Of a stretch of DNA of 46,130 bases, positions 31,640 to 40,982 are shown in pieces (position 1 is the stretch's first letter; the number at the start of each line of letters is the position of its first letter). Source of the DNA: Chara braunii (taxonomy: Eukaryota > Streptophyta > Charophyceae > Charales > Characeae). The position numbers were made by a program, and so were the translations under genes. Where the stretch lies: the NCBI GenBank assembly GCA_003427395.1, contig BFEA01000041.1, positions 809,781 to 855,910 on the forward strand, in the 5' to 3' direction. Under the pieces are notes generated by a model. It saw only the letters and a program-made list of their open reading frames with translations. It ran no database searches and was not told the DNA's origin.

Positions 31640-32545
31640 ATATAATATATATGACGATATATGTTCTGTTTGACGATATATATATATCATCGCATGAATA
31701 TGAGAGCGCAAAAGCGAAAAAAAGAAGAAAGAAGAAAGGATTCGTTTTTTTATATCTTCTTCCTTGCAACTCCACCTGTTCAGAACCTCTTGCGTACAAG
31801 GCCGCCCACGTGGATGTAGGTTGAGCGGCGGCTGCGCCCAACCCCGTGTGTCATATGGACCCACTTGCACACAGCCAGAAGGCAAAGAGGCAAAGAAAAG
31901 AGGAACAGCCAAATAATACAGAACAGGGGGCAACAAAACAAATCCCAGATGACACGTCCCACATGCAAGCACCGCCCCAACTCACAGGCCAAACGACGGG
32001 ACGAGACCAACCAGGATATCAAAACATTCTTGTCTGCAAAGAAAGCGAAAAGAAAGGCTCCGATCCCACTGTGACAACCAAAAAGAAAGAGAAGACAATC
32101 CCGGATGACGATTCTCACATATATTACCGGGCAGTTCTGTTTGTGACGATATATAGGGGCGGTGCTTGCATGTGGGACTTGTCATCTGGGATCTGTTTTG
32201 TTGCCCCCTGTTCTGTATTATTTGGCTGTTCCCTTCCTCTTTTCTTTGCCTCTTTGCCTTTTGGCTGTGTGCAAGTGGGTCGATATGACACACGGGGGTG
32301 GGGGCAGCAGCCACTCAACCTACATCCACGTGGGTGGCCTTGTACGCAAGAGGTTCTGAACAGGGGGAGTTATAAGGAAGAAGATAAAAAACTGAATTCA
32401 TTTTTTTCTGTTTTTCTTCCTTTTTTTCTTTCTCTTTTTTTCGCATTTGCGTTCTGATATTGTTGTGACTATATATATATCGTGATACATATATGTATAT
32501 ACATGCTGATATGTGTATATGTATACATATAGTCTGTTTGACGAT
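31640..32545. mobile_element. long foldback (inverted-repeat) element
   Basis: Arms of about 240 bp (31741-31978 and 32156-32399) are near-complementary along their whole length: the outer TATCTTCTTCCTT, the middle ACAGAACAGGGGGCAACAAA, and the inner CCCACATGCAAGCACCGCCC. The spacer is about 177 bp. TTTGACGATATATAT motifs lie outside both arms (about 31669 and 32536). A transcript would form a long hairpin. The long minus- and plus-strand frames (for example 31846-32457) are by-products of the palindrome. No transposase is seen. Confidence 0.85.
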
Positions 32546-32802
32546 ATATATGAGTCCTTCGGGACATGTGTTAATATTAGAACGATACCCAAAAAAAAAA
32601 AAAGAACGATACAGCGAAGGGTAATTGGCAAAATGGCCCCCTGCGCATTCACGGATGACACGCATAAATTGGGGAAAGAATGATTGACCGAAAAAAAAAA
32701 AAAAAAAAAAAAAACCGAGGAGAAGGTGTGAGGTGGGGATGGAATGGAGAGGAGGACAGCGGGGAGGCTGCTGCTATGGCTGCCCACTGCTGCCGCTGCT
32801 TC

Positions 32803-32920
32803 CTACCGTCTTCACCTGAATAGAACACACGGTCATTATATGTGCTGTATTTGGCACAATTTTCGGTCCAGATGCAGTGATAATGACAGGGCGTTCTAAT
32901 CGGGTGGGTGAGGACGGGAG
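32803..32920. mobile_element. palindromic MITE, copy 4
   Basis: Starts CTACCGTCTTCACCTGAATA and ends GTTCTAATCGGGTGGGTGAG. The interior has GGTCATTATATGTGCTGTAT and GATGCAGTGATAATGAC. Confidence 0.75.
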
Positions 32921-33004
32921 CAACTGTTCTTGCTGATGCAGTTTGTGACAGATCGACATCATGGCATCAGGTCCTTTTTTTTTCTTTTTTTTTTTAATAC
33001 GTGA

Positions 33005-33282
33005 GGTCCAATTTGAGCTCTTTGGTGCAAAAGAAAGAAAGAAGAACAAACAAAAAGGGTCCAATTTGACCTCTTTGGTAAAAAAAAAAAAAAAAAAAAA
33101 GGCATCAGGTCTGGTACCAGCTCCAGGTCCAATTTGATCTCTTTGGTGCAAAAGAAAGAAAGAAAGAAAGAAAAAATGAAAAAATCAGGTCCAATTTGAT
33201 CTCTTTGGTACCAAAAAAAAAAAAAAAGGCATACAGGTCCAGTACCAACTCGACCGAGGTCCAATTTGATCTCTTTGGTACC
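33005..33282. repeat. five copies of GGTCCAATTTGATCTCTTTG separated by A-rich tracts
   Basis: The 24-bp core GGTCCAATTTGAtCTCTTTGGT starts at 33005, 33057, 33126, 33188 and 33258. Every core is followed by A-rich sequence (AAAGAAAG or pure A), and several are followed by GGCATCAGGTCC-type text. Frames on the minus strand repeat TKEIKLDL but run into Phe tracts. Not a gene. Confidence 0.85.
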
Positions 33283-33356
33283 CGAAAAAAAAGGAAAAAA
33301 AAGGGCATCAGGTCCATTACCAACCGCACTTAAATTCTGCATGGCTGCAGGTAGTA

Positions 33357-33467
33357 CTACCTTCTTCCCCCGAATACAACGTACGGTCATTATAGCTGTA
33401 TTTAGACTGAAAGATACCCCAAATTCAGCTATAATGACCGTACGTTGTATTCGGGGGAAGACTGTAG
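33357..33467. mobile_element. palindromic MITE, copy 5 (best preserved, 111 bp)
   Basis: Arms of about 47 bp differ at three positions. They read CTAC..TCTTCCCCCGAATAC, then ACGTACGGTCATTATAGCTG, around a ~17-bp loop containing AAGATACCCC. This copy defines the family. No ORF. The autonomous partner is unknown. Confidence 0.85.
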
Positions 33468-33586
33468 ACCTTCATTGCTTGTTGGAGGTACAGCGCATGC
33501 TGCTGGTACAGCACCTAAGTGCAGTTGGTACTGGACCTGATGCCATGATGTCGATACATCACAAACTGCATGAGCAAGAGCAGTTG

Positions 33587-33704
33587 CTACCGTCTTCACC
33601 CACCCGAATAGAACGCCCCGTCATTATCGCTGCATCTGGACCGAAAATTGTGCCAAATGCATCACATATAATGACCGGGCGTTCTATTCGGGTGAGAAGG
33701 GTAG
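33587..33704. mobile_element. palindromic MITE, copy 6
   Basis: Starts CTACCGTCTTCACCCACCCG and ends ATTCGGGTGAGAAGGGTAG. The interior has CGTCATTATCGCTGCATCTG and TATAATGACCGGGCGTTCTA. Confidence 0.8.
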
Positions 33705-33985
33705 GGAGCACCTGCACAGGTCCTGCACATGCTGCTGGTCCAGCACCTGCAGGACCATCAGATGTGCCAACTACAGCTATAATGTCCGGGCGGCGGGCGT
33801 TCTATTTGGCTGAGGAGGGTATGCAGCTGGGCCAGTACCTGCAGGACCGTCAGCTGTGCCAACTACAGCACATATAATGACCGGGCGTTCTATTCGGGTG
33901 CGGAGGGTAGGGAGCACCTGCAGGTCCTGCATATGCTGCCGGTGCAGTACCTACAGGATTATCAGCTGTGCCGGTTCCTGCAGCA
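33705..33985 (+). repeat. minisatellite made from MITE right arms plus CTGCAGG-rich spacer
   Basis: The MITE right arm (ATAATG(A/T)CCGGGCG..TTCTAT) recurs at 33776-33815 and 33868-33910 without left arms. Between them lie copies of CAG(T/C)ACCTGCAGGACC(G/A)TCAG and TGTGCCAACTACAGC. The array appears to have grown by tandem duplication of the MITE edge with its flank. Confidence 0.65.
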
Positions 33986-34103
33986 TGTGCAGGTCCAGCA
34001 CCAACTGCAATCATGGCTGCTCCGCTTCTGCGGCTACTGCTGCAGCTGCACGTACTTCAGCAGCAGAAGCATCGGGTTCAACAGTTGCATCTGCACCGGC
34101 ATA

Positions 34104-34218
34104 CTACCCCCTCCAGCCTAACACAACCTACGGTTACTATAGGTGTATTTGGGGCGGGCAGCTTCGAATCTAGATACAGGAAAAATGACCGTCCGTTGTA
34201 TTGGGGTGAAGACGGTAG
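34104..34218. mobile_element. palindromic MITE, copy 7
   Basis: Starts CTACCCCCTCCAGCCTAACA and ends GTATTGGGGTGAAGACGGTAG. The interior has ACGGTTACTATAGGTGTATT and AAAATGACCGTCCGTTGTAT. Confidence 0.7.
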
Positions 34219-35030
34219 CATTACCCTGCTGCTGCGGATGCCGCGGCCCGAAGCAACTGCTCCACGCACGTTGCATCAGCGCCTGCACCTGCACATCCTG
34301 CTGCATGCCCTCAGATCAGGTGCTGTTAGCATGGTCCCTGTGCTAGGATGAGGAGACGTACATGGGATCCATTTTACATTTTCGCATCTTCTTTCTTTTC
34401 TTTTCTTTTCTTTTCTTTTTTTTTCACTTCTCGTTGCCTGCCTAGTAGTAGTACTCTTTGCAAGTGGGAAATAGAGAACCTTTGCAGCATATCTGACTCC
34501 AGAGAGAGGGGGGGGGGGTAAGGGGGGCAGAATCAGGATATCTGACTCCATGGGGAGGGGGGCGGAATCCGGGGAAGGGGGTGCGGGAATGCTGCCAAAT
34601 CGAGTCCAGATTCTCACAACCTTCCTCCCGCCTGGTTCGGCTCGTTTCTTGCACACGGGCCATGCTCTTATCTTTCCTTCTCTGTATGGAAAACGAGGAG
34701 AACCAAGGGCCATCCTTGTGCAGGAGCCATGCTTACAACCGTCCTCCCGCCTTCTTCTCCTCATTCTTCTTCCCTCGTCTTCGCTCTTGAGACTCGAGGT
34801 AACAGTTGCGGTATTATCATAGGGACGTTAAGCCAATCCAGTAGGGATACATCAGTGGTGGAATGCTGGGAGGTTACCAGGATGGTTATTCCTGTCGCAG
34901 TGTAGCTGGTGCTCCCCATGTCCATGCTGCTGAGCAGCACCTGCGGTCCAGATGTATGGTGCCTGCATACCCCCGAAGTTGAATGGAGTGATTAATCAAT
35001 TGATTGAGCGACCGATCAATCAATTGAGTT
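34219..35030. other. no gene recognised; purine/pyrimidine tracts
   Basis: TTTTC repeat at 34390-34425. A G-rich block at 34495-34585 contains two copies of ATATCTGACTCCA. Overlapping short frames on both strands have no domain. Confidence 0.4.
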
Positions 35031-35218
35031 GATTGAACGAGTGATTGGGTGAATGTTCCAGTGAGCGATCGAGTTAGTGAATGAGCGAGTTAGTGAATGA
35101 GCGAGTTAGTGAATGAGCGAGTGAGTGAGTGAACGAGTGAGTGAGTGAGTGAGTGTGATCCGTAAGTCTTCTGCCTGCAATACCATCGACGTTGGATCAA
35201 TTGATCCATATGGATAGA

Positions 35219-35255
<37 letters not shown>

Positions 35256-35560
35256 GTTGGTTGGTTGGTTGGTTGGTTGGTTGGTTGATTGGTTGATTGA
35301 TTGATTGATTGATTGACTGACTGATTGGCTGGGCATTGACTGTGATCCGTAAGTCTGCTGCCTGCAATACCATCGATGTTGGATCGATTGATCTATATGG
35401 ATGGATATTGATTGATTGATTGATTGATTGGTTGGTTGGTTGGTTGGTTGGTTGGTTGGTTGGTTGATTGGTTGATTGTTTGTTTGATTGTTTGTTTGTT
35501 TGATTGATTGATTATTGATTGATTGATTGATTGATTGACTGACTGACTGACTGATCGACT
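35031..35560. repeat. GAGT array and 187-bp tandem repeat with TTGA/TTGG tracts
   Basis: 35080-35155 is (GAGT)n with GAGCGAGTTAGTGAAT variants. From 35154 a unit starting TGTGATCCGTAAGTCT repeats at 35341. Each unit contains TACCATCGAYGTTGGATC, then long TTGA and TTGG tetranucleotide tracts. The 169-codon minus frame over it encodes only Asn-Gln-Ser-Ile/Pro-Thr repeats and is not accepted as a gene. Confidence 0.9.
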
Positions 35561-35839
35561 GATCGACTAATCGGCTGGATATTGACTGGGCATTGACTTG
35601 ACATTGATCGAACATTGATTGGTTGGTTGGTTGGCAAAATGAATGCCGGTTTCATATTTATCCATTGATTACATACCCATTCCTTCGTTCATTAATTTGT
35701 TGTTTGCGTGAATGTCTGTCATCGTCAACTGCTCCTGCTGTAGCAGCGGTTGTGGTTGTTGCCATTCCTGAAGCAACTGTTCTTGTTGTAGCAGCTGATT
35801 GATTAGTGCTGTCACTCCGTCTTCCCTGTCTTCTTCTTC

Positions 35840-35997
35840 CTCCTCTCCTCTTAGGCAACTTATTTCTTCCCCCCCCCCCCCCCTCACGTTGTTTCTCTCT
35901 CTTGCGATTCTTTTGATTGATCTGCAGACTCGTTTTCATTTCTCCTTACCAGGCCGTGATCGTATCTCTGTCTCTCTCCGTGTACGCAGGTGCCATT
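35840..35997 (+). promoter_or_regulatory. 5' leader with candidate 3' splice sites upstream of the 1176-aa ORF
   Basis: Pyrimidine-rich tracts end in possible acceptors: CCTCTCCTCTTAG near 35853, TTGATCTGCAG at about 35927, and TGTACGCAG at about 35990. The last lies 8 nt before the preferred ATG. The frame is open 27 codons further upstream to 35917, but that stretch is hydrophobic and reads like leader or intron. A spliced 5' UTR is inferred. Confidence 0.4.
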
Positions 35998-38900
35998 ATG
36001 GACGGTGGGACAACTGATGAAGGCGGTGGGATAATGCAACAAGCACATCATGTGCCACAGCAGATTCCTTTCATGGGTATTGCTGCAAACATGGGTATGA
36101 GTAATATTGTGTCGCCGCCTCCACATATGGGGAGCGTAGGAGGGCTTGAGGACAGTGCAACCATGGCACATGTCATAAGGCAGTTGATGACTAAGGTGGC
36201 CTCCTTGGAGGAGCAACTAACTGCTTATCAACGACAGCAGGCGGCTCTCCCGGCAGGCGGTGCAGCGGTTTTGGGTGGCTGCGAGCAGATATCTGCTTGT
36301 CAACGACAACAGGCAGCTCTCCCGCCAGGCGCTGCAGCGGTTTTGGGGGACTGTGAGCCAATTCCATCCCCTCAGACAGCGCCACCGATGAAGGACCGGG
36401 GAGATGCAAGTGGCGTTGTCCACTTGGACGGCCGGCAATACATGGAGGAGGATATTGCACGTATGCACACGGGGCTAAGGTTCATGCGCGGGCTGCCGCC
36501 ATTTTGTCCTCAAGGGTCTGCCAATGATGCCATAACCCCGTCCCCTGCCACGGCGTGTCTTGGCCACAGTGGGGAGGCGGAAGGCGATGCACGTGCGATT
36601 AGAAAGTGTGTCGGTGGTGGCACTCTTGTGCCTCTAGTGGCCGAGGATGACAAGTTTTATACGGATAAGGCGAACGATGCTCCCAATGAGGAGCAGCCCC
36701 TCCCTCCCCGTGACTTGGCGCACATGACCGCAGTTGTGGACAGAGACCTGGTTCTCCATATGGGTCAGCAGTTCAAGGATATGAATGCTTTTCGCGCAAC
36801 ATTGGTGCGATACGCTGTGGCCGGCAATTTCGAGTTCGTGGCCAAAAAATCCGAGAGGTCACGATTCAGGGCCATTTGCACAACCCCCGGGTGTGATTGG
36901 TACATCTCTGCTCGCGTTTACTGTGATCGCGAGGGTGCGCCGGTCTGTGTCAACGTTCATCGACCGCACTCTGAGTCTTGCACCGGTATCACAAACGCCA
37001 AGTTGCGCAACTACCATGTGGGGTACAAATGGGTGGCTGGGATAATTGAAGGAATGGTGCGAGAGAATCCCACTGTGACACCTCAAGACATCAGAGCAGA
37101 TGTTCATCGCGCCACCTCGCAGAGCATCACATACGACATGGCACACACAGCACTTGAGTATGCCCTCCTGAAGATCCGCGGTGAAAGCACTGCCGGATTC
37201 AAACGATTGCGCCCTGATGGGCAGGATGGTATCAGTGGCCTGCCCCGACGCAAGAGGGGCCGACCTTGTAAGGTGCGTCCAGACGGCTCTCGTCCTCCGA
37301 CGAGACAAAGGGTAAGGCGGCCGAGTCATGTGAGAGGCGATAACCCTAGCCACGGTGATCATGGTGCTCCGAGTCTTCTTCTAGGCAACAATATTCCCAA
37401 TGATCTGTCCCGAGAGCATGGTCCCTCTGGCAAGGAGGGGCCAGGTTGTGTTGGTTCAGTGGGCTGGCCAGGTGTTCCGCATGCTGCACGCCCGTCATCA
37501 GATAATTTGGGTGGTGCTGGCAATGGTGGTGGGCAGGTAGGGGACGGTGGGCCTACCTGTTCGCTCCTTTCTCATAGTACCATTGCAGGGTCACATCTGC
37601 AAGGTTCCGTCACTGGGCCTGCGTCAGAAATTGCAGGTGGGAAGACACATGGGCAGGCAGGTGGCCAGCCCACAGTAGCTCGGACGCACAACCAGCTGAC
37701 AGGTGCACAGGCAGCTCGAGAGGGCCGCCGAGGAGGAGGACGTCCTAGGAGAGCGGTGCCTCAACCTTTGAGCCGCCCAGGAGATGAATTGAGATCGTCG
37801 GCACAGGCCTTACAATCGACAACCTCCATCCATGGGGAGGCAGCACAGCAGGATCCTCTAGGGGAGGAGGAGGGTGTTTATGCTGGCCGGGAGGGCCTTG
37901 AGGGCAGGTCTGCTGTTGTGCAGGATGCATGCCGCGGAGCACATGTTTTGGACCATGTTGGCATCGCTGGTGAGCAGGCAGGATCAGGTGCACAGGCAGC
38001 TCGACGGCGCCGGCCAGGAGGAGGACGTCCTAGGAGAGTGTTGCCTGAACATTTGAGACGCCTAGGATATAGGAGACGATCGTCTGCAAAGGCCATACGA
38101 TCTGACACCTCCATTCATGGGGAGCCACCCCGACAGGATCGTCTAGGCAAGGAGGGTGTTTGTGTTGGTCGCGAGGACCTAGGCAGTGGGTCTGGGTCTG
38201 CTGCTGTGCAAGATGCACGCTGCGGAGCCCACAATTTAACAGCTTCCGCCAATGTTGGCGACGGCGGTGAACAGACAGGTTCACATAGTGGTGTGTTGTG
38301 CCCTGGTATTACAGCAGGTGGAGGGCGTGTGTGCCCATCTCTTTCCCAAAGCATTTTCACAGAGTCACCTGTGCAGGACAAGGCAGGTTGGCCTGCTCCA
38401 CATGTAATGGGTGGAGATGCATGTGGGCACGCGGATGCAAGGCCTGCTCCAGCATGGACAGGTGCACAGACAAGTCGAGAGGAACTGCATAGAGGACGTC
38501 CCAGGAGAATGTTGCCCGAGCACTTGAGACGCCTTGCAGATGCAATTGAGGACGTCTTTTGTGGGGTCGCCTTTCAGGATAGTGGAGGCGGCGGAGGCGC
38601 AACCGCTGGGGGGATTATCAGGTCAGTGTTCGCTGGTTGTGAAGGCGGCGATGTTGCTGACATTGTTTGCGGGATAAACAATGACGAAGTTGGTCCCGAC
38701 TCCAATGCAGACGGGCGAGCGGGGACTACGTGCCCATCTCTTTCCCAAAGCATTATTGCTGAGTCACATGCGCAGGACGAGGCACGTCAGCCTGCTCCCC
38801 ATATTGTGGGTGCAGAGACTTGTGGGCCTGCAGATTGCCACCCTACACCGGCATGGACAGGTGCACAGATGGCTCGAGAGGACCAGCATGAAGGATGTCC

Positions 38901-39528
38901 TATCGGAGTGTTGCCTGAGCACTTGAGACGCTTTGCAGGTGCAACAGGATCATCTGTACAGGACATACCTTCCACGGACACGGATTTCAGGGCTGCTGAT
39001 GCTATCGAGGATGTCTTTTGTGGGGTCACCTTTCAGGAAGATACTGGGGATGGCGCAGGTGCTCCTCGTGGGATTATCACGCCAAAGTTCGCTGCTTGTG
39101 AGGGCGGTGGCATTGCAGACATTGTTTGCGGGATAGCAAACGGTGAGGTTCGTCCCGACTCGAACGCAGATGGGCGAGCAGATAAGGAGGTGGGTGTCAT
39201 GGCTGTGGACCAAAGAGATGGAGGCGGACAAAGGATCCCAATGGGAGGCCCGGTTCTCCACGAGGTGAGCCGGCGAGGACGTCCTCGCAAAGGACGTCCT
39301 CGGAAACTCGCACCCACTCCCCCGGCACCCGTCTCAGATGCACGGGGTGCGCCGATTGGATCCCCGCAGAATGGACACGATTCCGATCGCGAACAGACTT
39401 GCATCCTGGTGCAGGGCAATGACTTTTGCACGCCCTCAATTGACGGGAGGCCTCGCAGGGCTGGCCGATGCCAACGACCTCTGACGGCAGACCGCCCGAG
39501 CATGTCCCAGTTCTTGTACTATATGTAA
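35998..39528 (+). CDS. MULE-type zinc-binding domain protein with AT-hook repeats, 1176 aa
   Basis: An uninterrupted frame whose ATG sits in ATTATGG; an in-frame ATG lies 27 codons upstream. Residues 45-120 include a short coiled coil and two copies of a 24-residue unit (QRQQAALP, from 73 and 97). Residues about 253-330 match the Mutator/MuDR-type DNA-binding domain: FKDMNAFRATLVRYA, then Cys294, Cys299, CDWYISAR, His321, His324 and Cys328. The segment to about 400 (WVAGIIEGMVRENP..) is the usual MULE linker. The DDE transposase core that should follow is absent. Instead there are AT hooks (RGRP at 420-423; GRPRR near 581, 676 and 833; a double RGRPRKGRPRK near 1093-1103; GRPRR near 1150) within tandem modules. 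It is probably a nuclear DNA-binding protein, either a MULE accessory product or a domesticated one. The lack of stops among decayed neighbours suggests youth or selection. Confidence 0.8.
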   Translation: MDGGTTDEGGGIMQQAHHVPQQIPFMGIAANMGMSNIVSPPPHMGSVGGLEDSATMAHVIRQLMTKVASLEEQLTAYQRQQAALPAGGAAVLGGCEQISACQRQQAALPPGAAAVLGDCEPIPSPQTAPPMKDRGDASGVVHLDGRQYMEEDIARMHTGLRFMRGLPPFCPQGSANDAITPSPATACLGHSGEAEGDARAIRKCVGGGTLVPLVAEDDKFYTDKANDAPNEEQPLPPRDLAHMTAVVDRDLVLHMGQQFKDMNAFRATLVRYAVAGNFEFVAKKSERSRFRAICTTPGCDWYISARVYCDREGAPVCVNVHRPHSESCTGITNAKLRNYHVGYKWVAGIIEGMVRENPTVTPQDIRADVHRATSQSITYDMAHTALEYALLKIRGESTAGFKRLRPDGQDGISGLPRRKRGRPCKVRPDGSRPPTRQRVRRPSHVRGDNPSHGDHGAPSLLLGNNIPNDLSREHGPSGKEGPGCVGSVGWPGVPHAARPSSDNLGGAGNGGGQVGDGGPTCSLLSHSTIAGSHLQGSVTGPASEIAGGKTHGQAGGQPTVARTHNQLTGAQAAREGRRGGGRPRRAVPQPLSRPGDELRSSAQALQSTTSIHGEAAQQDPLGEEEGVYAGREGLEGRSAVVQDACRGAHVLDHVGIAGEQAGSGAQAARRRRPGGGRPRRVLPEHLRRLGYRRRSSAKAIRSDTSIHGEPPRQDRLGKEGVCVGREDLGSGSGSAAVQDARCGAHNLTASANVGDGGEQTGSHSGVLCPGITAGGGRVCPSLSQSIFTESPVQDKAGWPAPHVMGGDACGHADARPAPAWTGAQTSREELHRGRPRRMLPEHLRRLADAIEDVFCGVAFQDSGGGGGATAGGIIRSVFAGCEGGDVADIVCGINNDEVGPDSNADGRAGTTCPSLSQSIIAESHAQDEARQPAPHIVGAETCGPADCHPTPAWTGAQMAREDQHEGCPIGVLPEHLRRFAGATGSSVQDIPSTDTDFRAADAIEDVFCGVTFQEDTGDGAGAPRGIITPKFAACEGGGIADIVCGIANGEVRPDSNADGRADKEVGVMAVDQRDGGGQRIPMGGPVLHEVSRRGRPRKGRPRKLAPTPPAPVSDARGAPIGSPQNGHDSDREQTCILVQGNDFCTPSIDGRPRRAGRCQRPLTADRPSMSQFLYYM
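37702..38935 (+). repeat. in-frame tandem modules of the AT-hook protein
   Basis: Module A (95 residues) begins GAQAAR at residues 569 and 664; shorter forms begin at 822 and 955. Module B (133 residues) begins CPSLSQSI at residues 779 and 912 and ends PDSNADGRA. Each A start leads to GRPRR and, in three of four, to LPEHLRR. Copies differ at many bases yet all length changes keep the frame. Confidence 0.85.
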
Positions 39529-39648
39529 CTGTGTAGTGACGGTCTTATGCGAGATGACATACTGCATTTCGACACCTTTTGTTGGATGGGGGGGCAACAT
39601 TTAGAGCAGTGGAACATACGGAAACCTTTTTGCGGGGGAGGTTTGGCC
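39529..39648 (+). other. 3' flank of the AT-hook gene
   Basis: No clear AATAAA signal was found in the first 120 bases. Nothing else is recognised. Confidence 0.3.
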
Positions 39649-39762
39649 ACTTTCCGTGGCATGCTAGTGTGTGCAGACGATCACCTTAGCTTTTCTCTGT
39701 TGATGCCACTTTCCGTGGCATGCTAGTGTGTGGAGACGATCACCGTAGTTTTTTTCGCTGTT
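39649..39762 (+). repeat. 56-bp tandem duplication
   Basis: GCCACTTTCCGTGGCATGCT plus AGTGTGTG(C/G)AGACGATCACC occurs at about 39650 and 39706. The copy contains the hairpin GCCACTTTCCGTGGC. It lies just 3' of the AT-hook gene. Confidence 0.85.
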
Positions 39763-39841
39763 GACGGGCTGACGCATCTTCAAACGCAATCAGATACTCT
39801 TGTATCGAATGGTTTGAGTAACTTCAGAGGCCCCTTTGGAT

Positions 39842-40245
39842 ATGTAGACATTTTGTGTTTCGGTTGGGAGAGCTGCTGGATGACAAGTTTGGTGGTGACG
39901 GGGAGGAAGTGGCAGGGAGGCTGGGTTCTGCATAAGTGTCACACATGGATGTCTCTCAGAGAAGCCAATGTGCCCCCGGCTTGTGTGCGGAACCTAAGTG
40001 ACGTGCCACCACATCTGACGCGACCTTCCCGATTTTTGATCATATGTAGACATTTTGTGTGTCGGTTGGGAGAAGCTTCTGGATGACAAGTTTGGTGATG
40101 GTGGGGAGAGACTGGCAAGGTGGAAGTTCTGCGTACGTGTCACACATGGATGGCTTTCTTCTCTCAGAGAAGCCAGTGCCCCCGGCTTGTGCGGAACCTA
40201 AACGAGGGGTCATCACATCTGATGCGAACTCCCGATTTTTGTTAG
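39842..40245 (+). repeat. 202-bp tandem duplication
   Basis: ATGTAGACATTTTGTGT starts copies at 39842 and 40044. Both carry CTGGATGACAAGTTTGGTG, GTGTCACACATGGATG, CTCTCAGAGAAGCCA and CCCCGGCTTGTG, in order. It may belong to the 3' UTR or flank of the AT-hook gene. Confidence 0.85.
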
Positions 40246-40980
40246 CGCACATACGATCGCACTTCTTTTCAACTCTTCATTTCCCAGCGTCTCTTCTTTT
40301 TTTTTTTCCGTACGTGTTCTCCAACTTCTCCCCCTTTTTTTTTTGTGTCAAATGCGTTTGGATCCCACATGTTGGGACACCGATGCAGTGCAGTGAAAAT
40401 GTGCAGAAGACCCACGGGAAAAAGAAGTGCCACGTACCAACTGGGTCTCGCTCAGTCCGCACACCCATGAACTGTTGAAACACAGACCAGAGTTTTTTTT
40501 TTTTTTTTTTTTTTTTTTGGGTGTGGTCCGATGGACCAGGGATCAGATATTAAACCGATCAGAACAGATACATTGCACTTTATCTATTTTTAGCCTAAAG
40601 ACCGAGAAAGGTATTTCTGAGTTCGAATTCTAATCGAATCAGATGAGCAAAAATAACTCTGAATCTACCAACGGGCCTAGTCCACGTCCGGATACAATCA
40701 GATCCAATCAGATGAGTTGAAATATGAATCAGACCCGAGTTCGAATCCAGATACAATCAGAAAAATAACTCTGAATCTATTCTATCTGGGGTGGGTCAGT
40801 TCGGACTTCAAAGATGATATCTCACGGCCATGGCCAGTTTAACAAGCAGAGAGGGGGGGGGGGGGGGGGGAAGAAGGGTACCACGTCGTCTGGTGTCAAA
40901 AGCTCTAAAGATGAAATGATCTTGCAAAAACGACATAGGGCAAGGAGAGTTGTTTTCATGAAACAAAAACTAGCCTCAGG
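40246..40980. other. no gene; homopolymers and short repeats
   Basis: 26 T at 40493-40518 (likely tail of a minus-strand retroposon) and 17 G at 40854-40870 (G4-prone). AAAATAACTCTGAATCTA occurs at about 40650 and 40763. GAGTTCGAATCCAGATACAA near 40738 resembles the B-box-like motif at 1040. Confidence 0.5.
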
Positions 40981-40982
40981 GC

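Noticed and set aside
31592-32457. Several 100-200 codon frames on both strands in the foldback element
   Set aside because: They mirror each other because the arms are inverted repeats, and no domain is seen.
33005-33282. CRISPR-like regular repeats
   Set aside because: Spacers are A-rich and related to each other, the repeats vary, and the context is eukaryotic with no cas genes.
32774-33390. Minus frames repeating TKEIKLDL with Phe runs
   Set aside because: Produced by the 24-bp core array and A-tracts, not a protein family.
35106-35615. 169-codon minus frame of Asn-Gln-Ser-Ile repeats
   Set aside because: A direct translation of TTGA/TTGG tracts whose period does not create stops.
36859-37362. 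167-codon minus frame and other antisense frames under the large gene
   Set aside because: Shadow frames of the GC-rich coding strand; the plus frame carries the recognisable domain.
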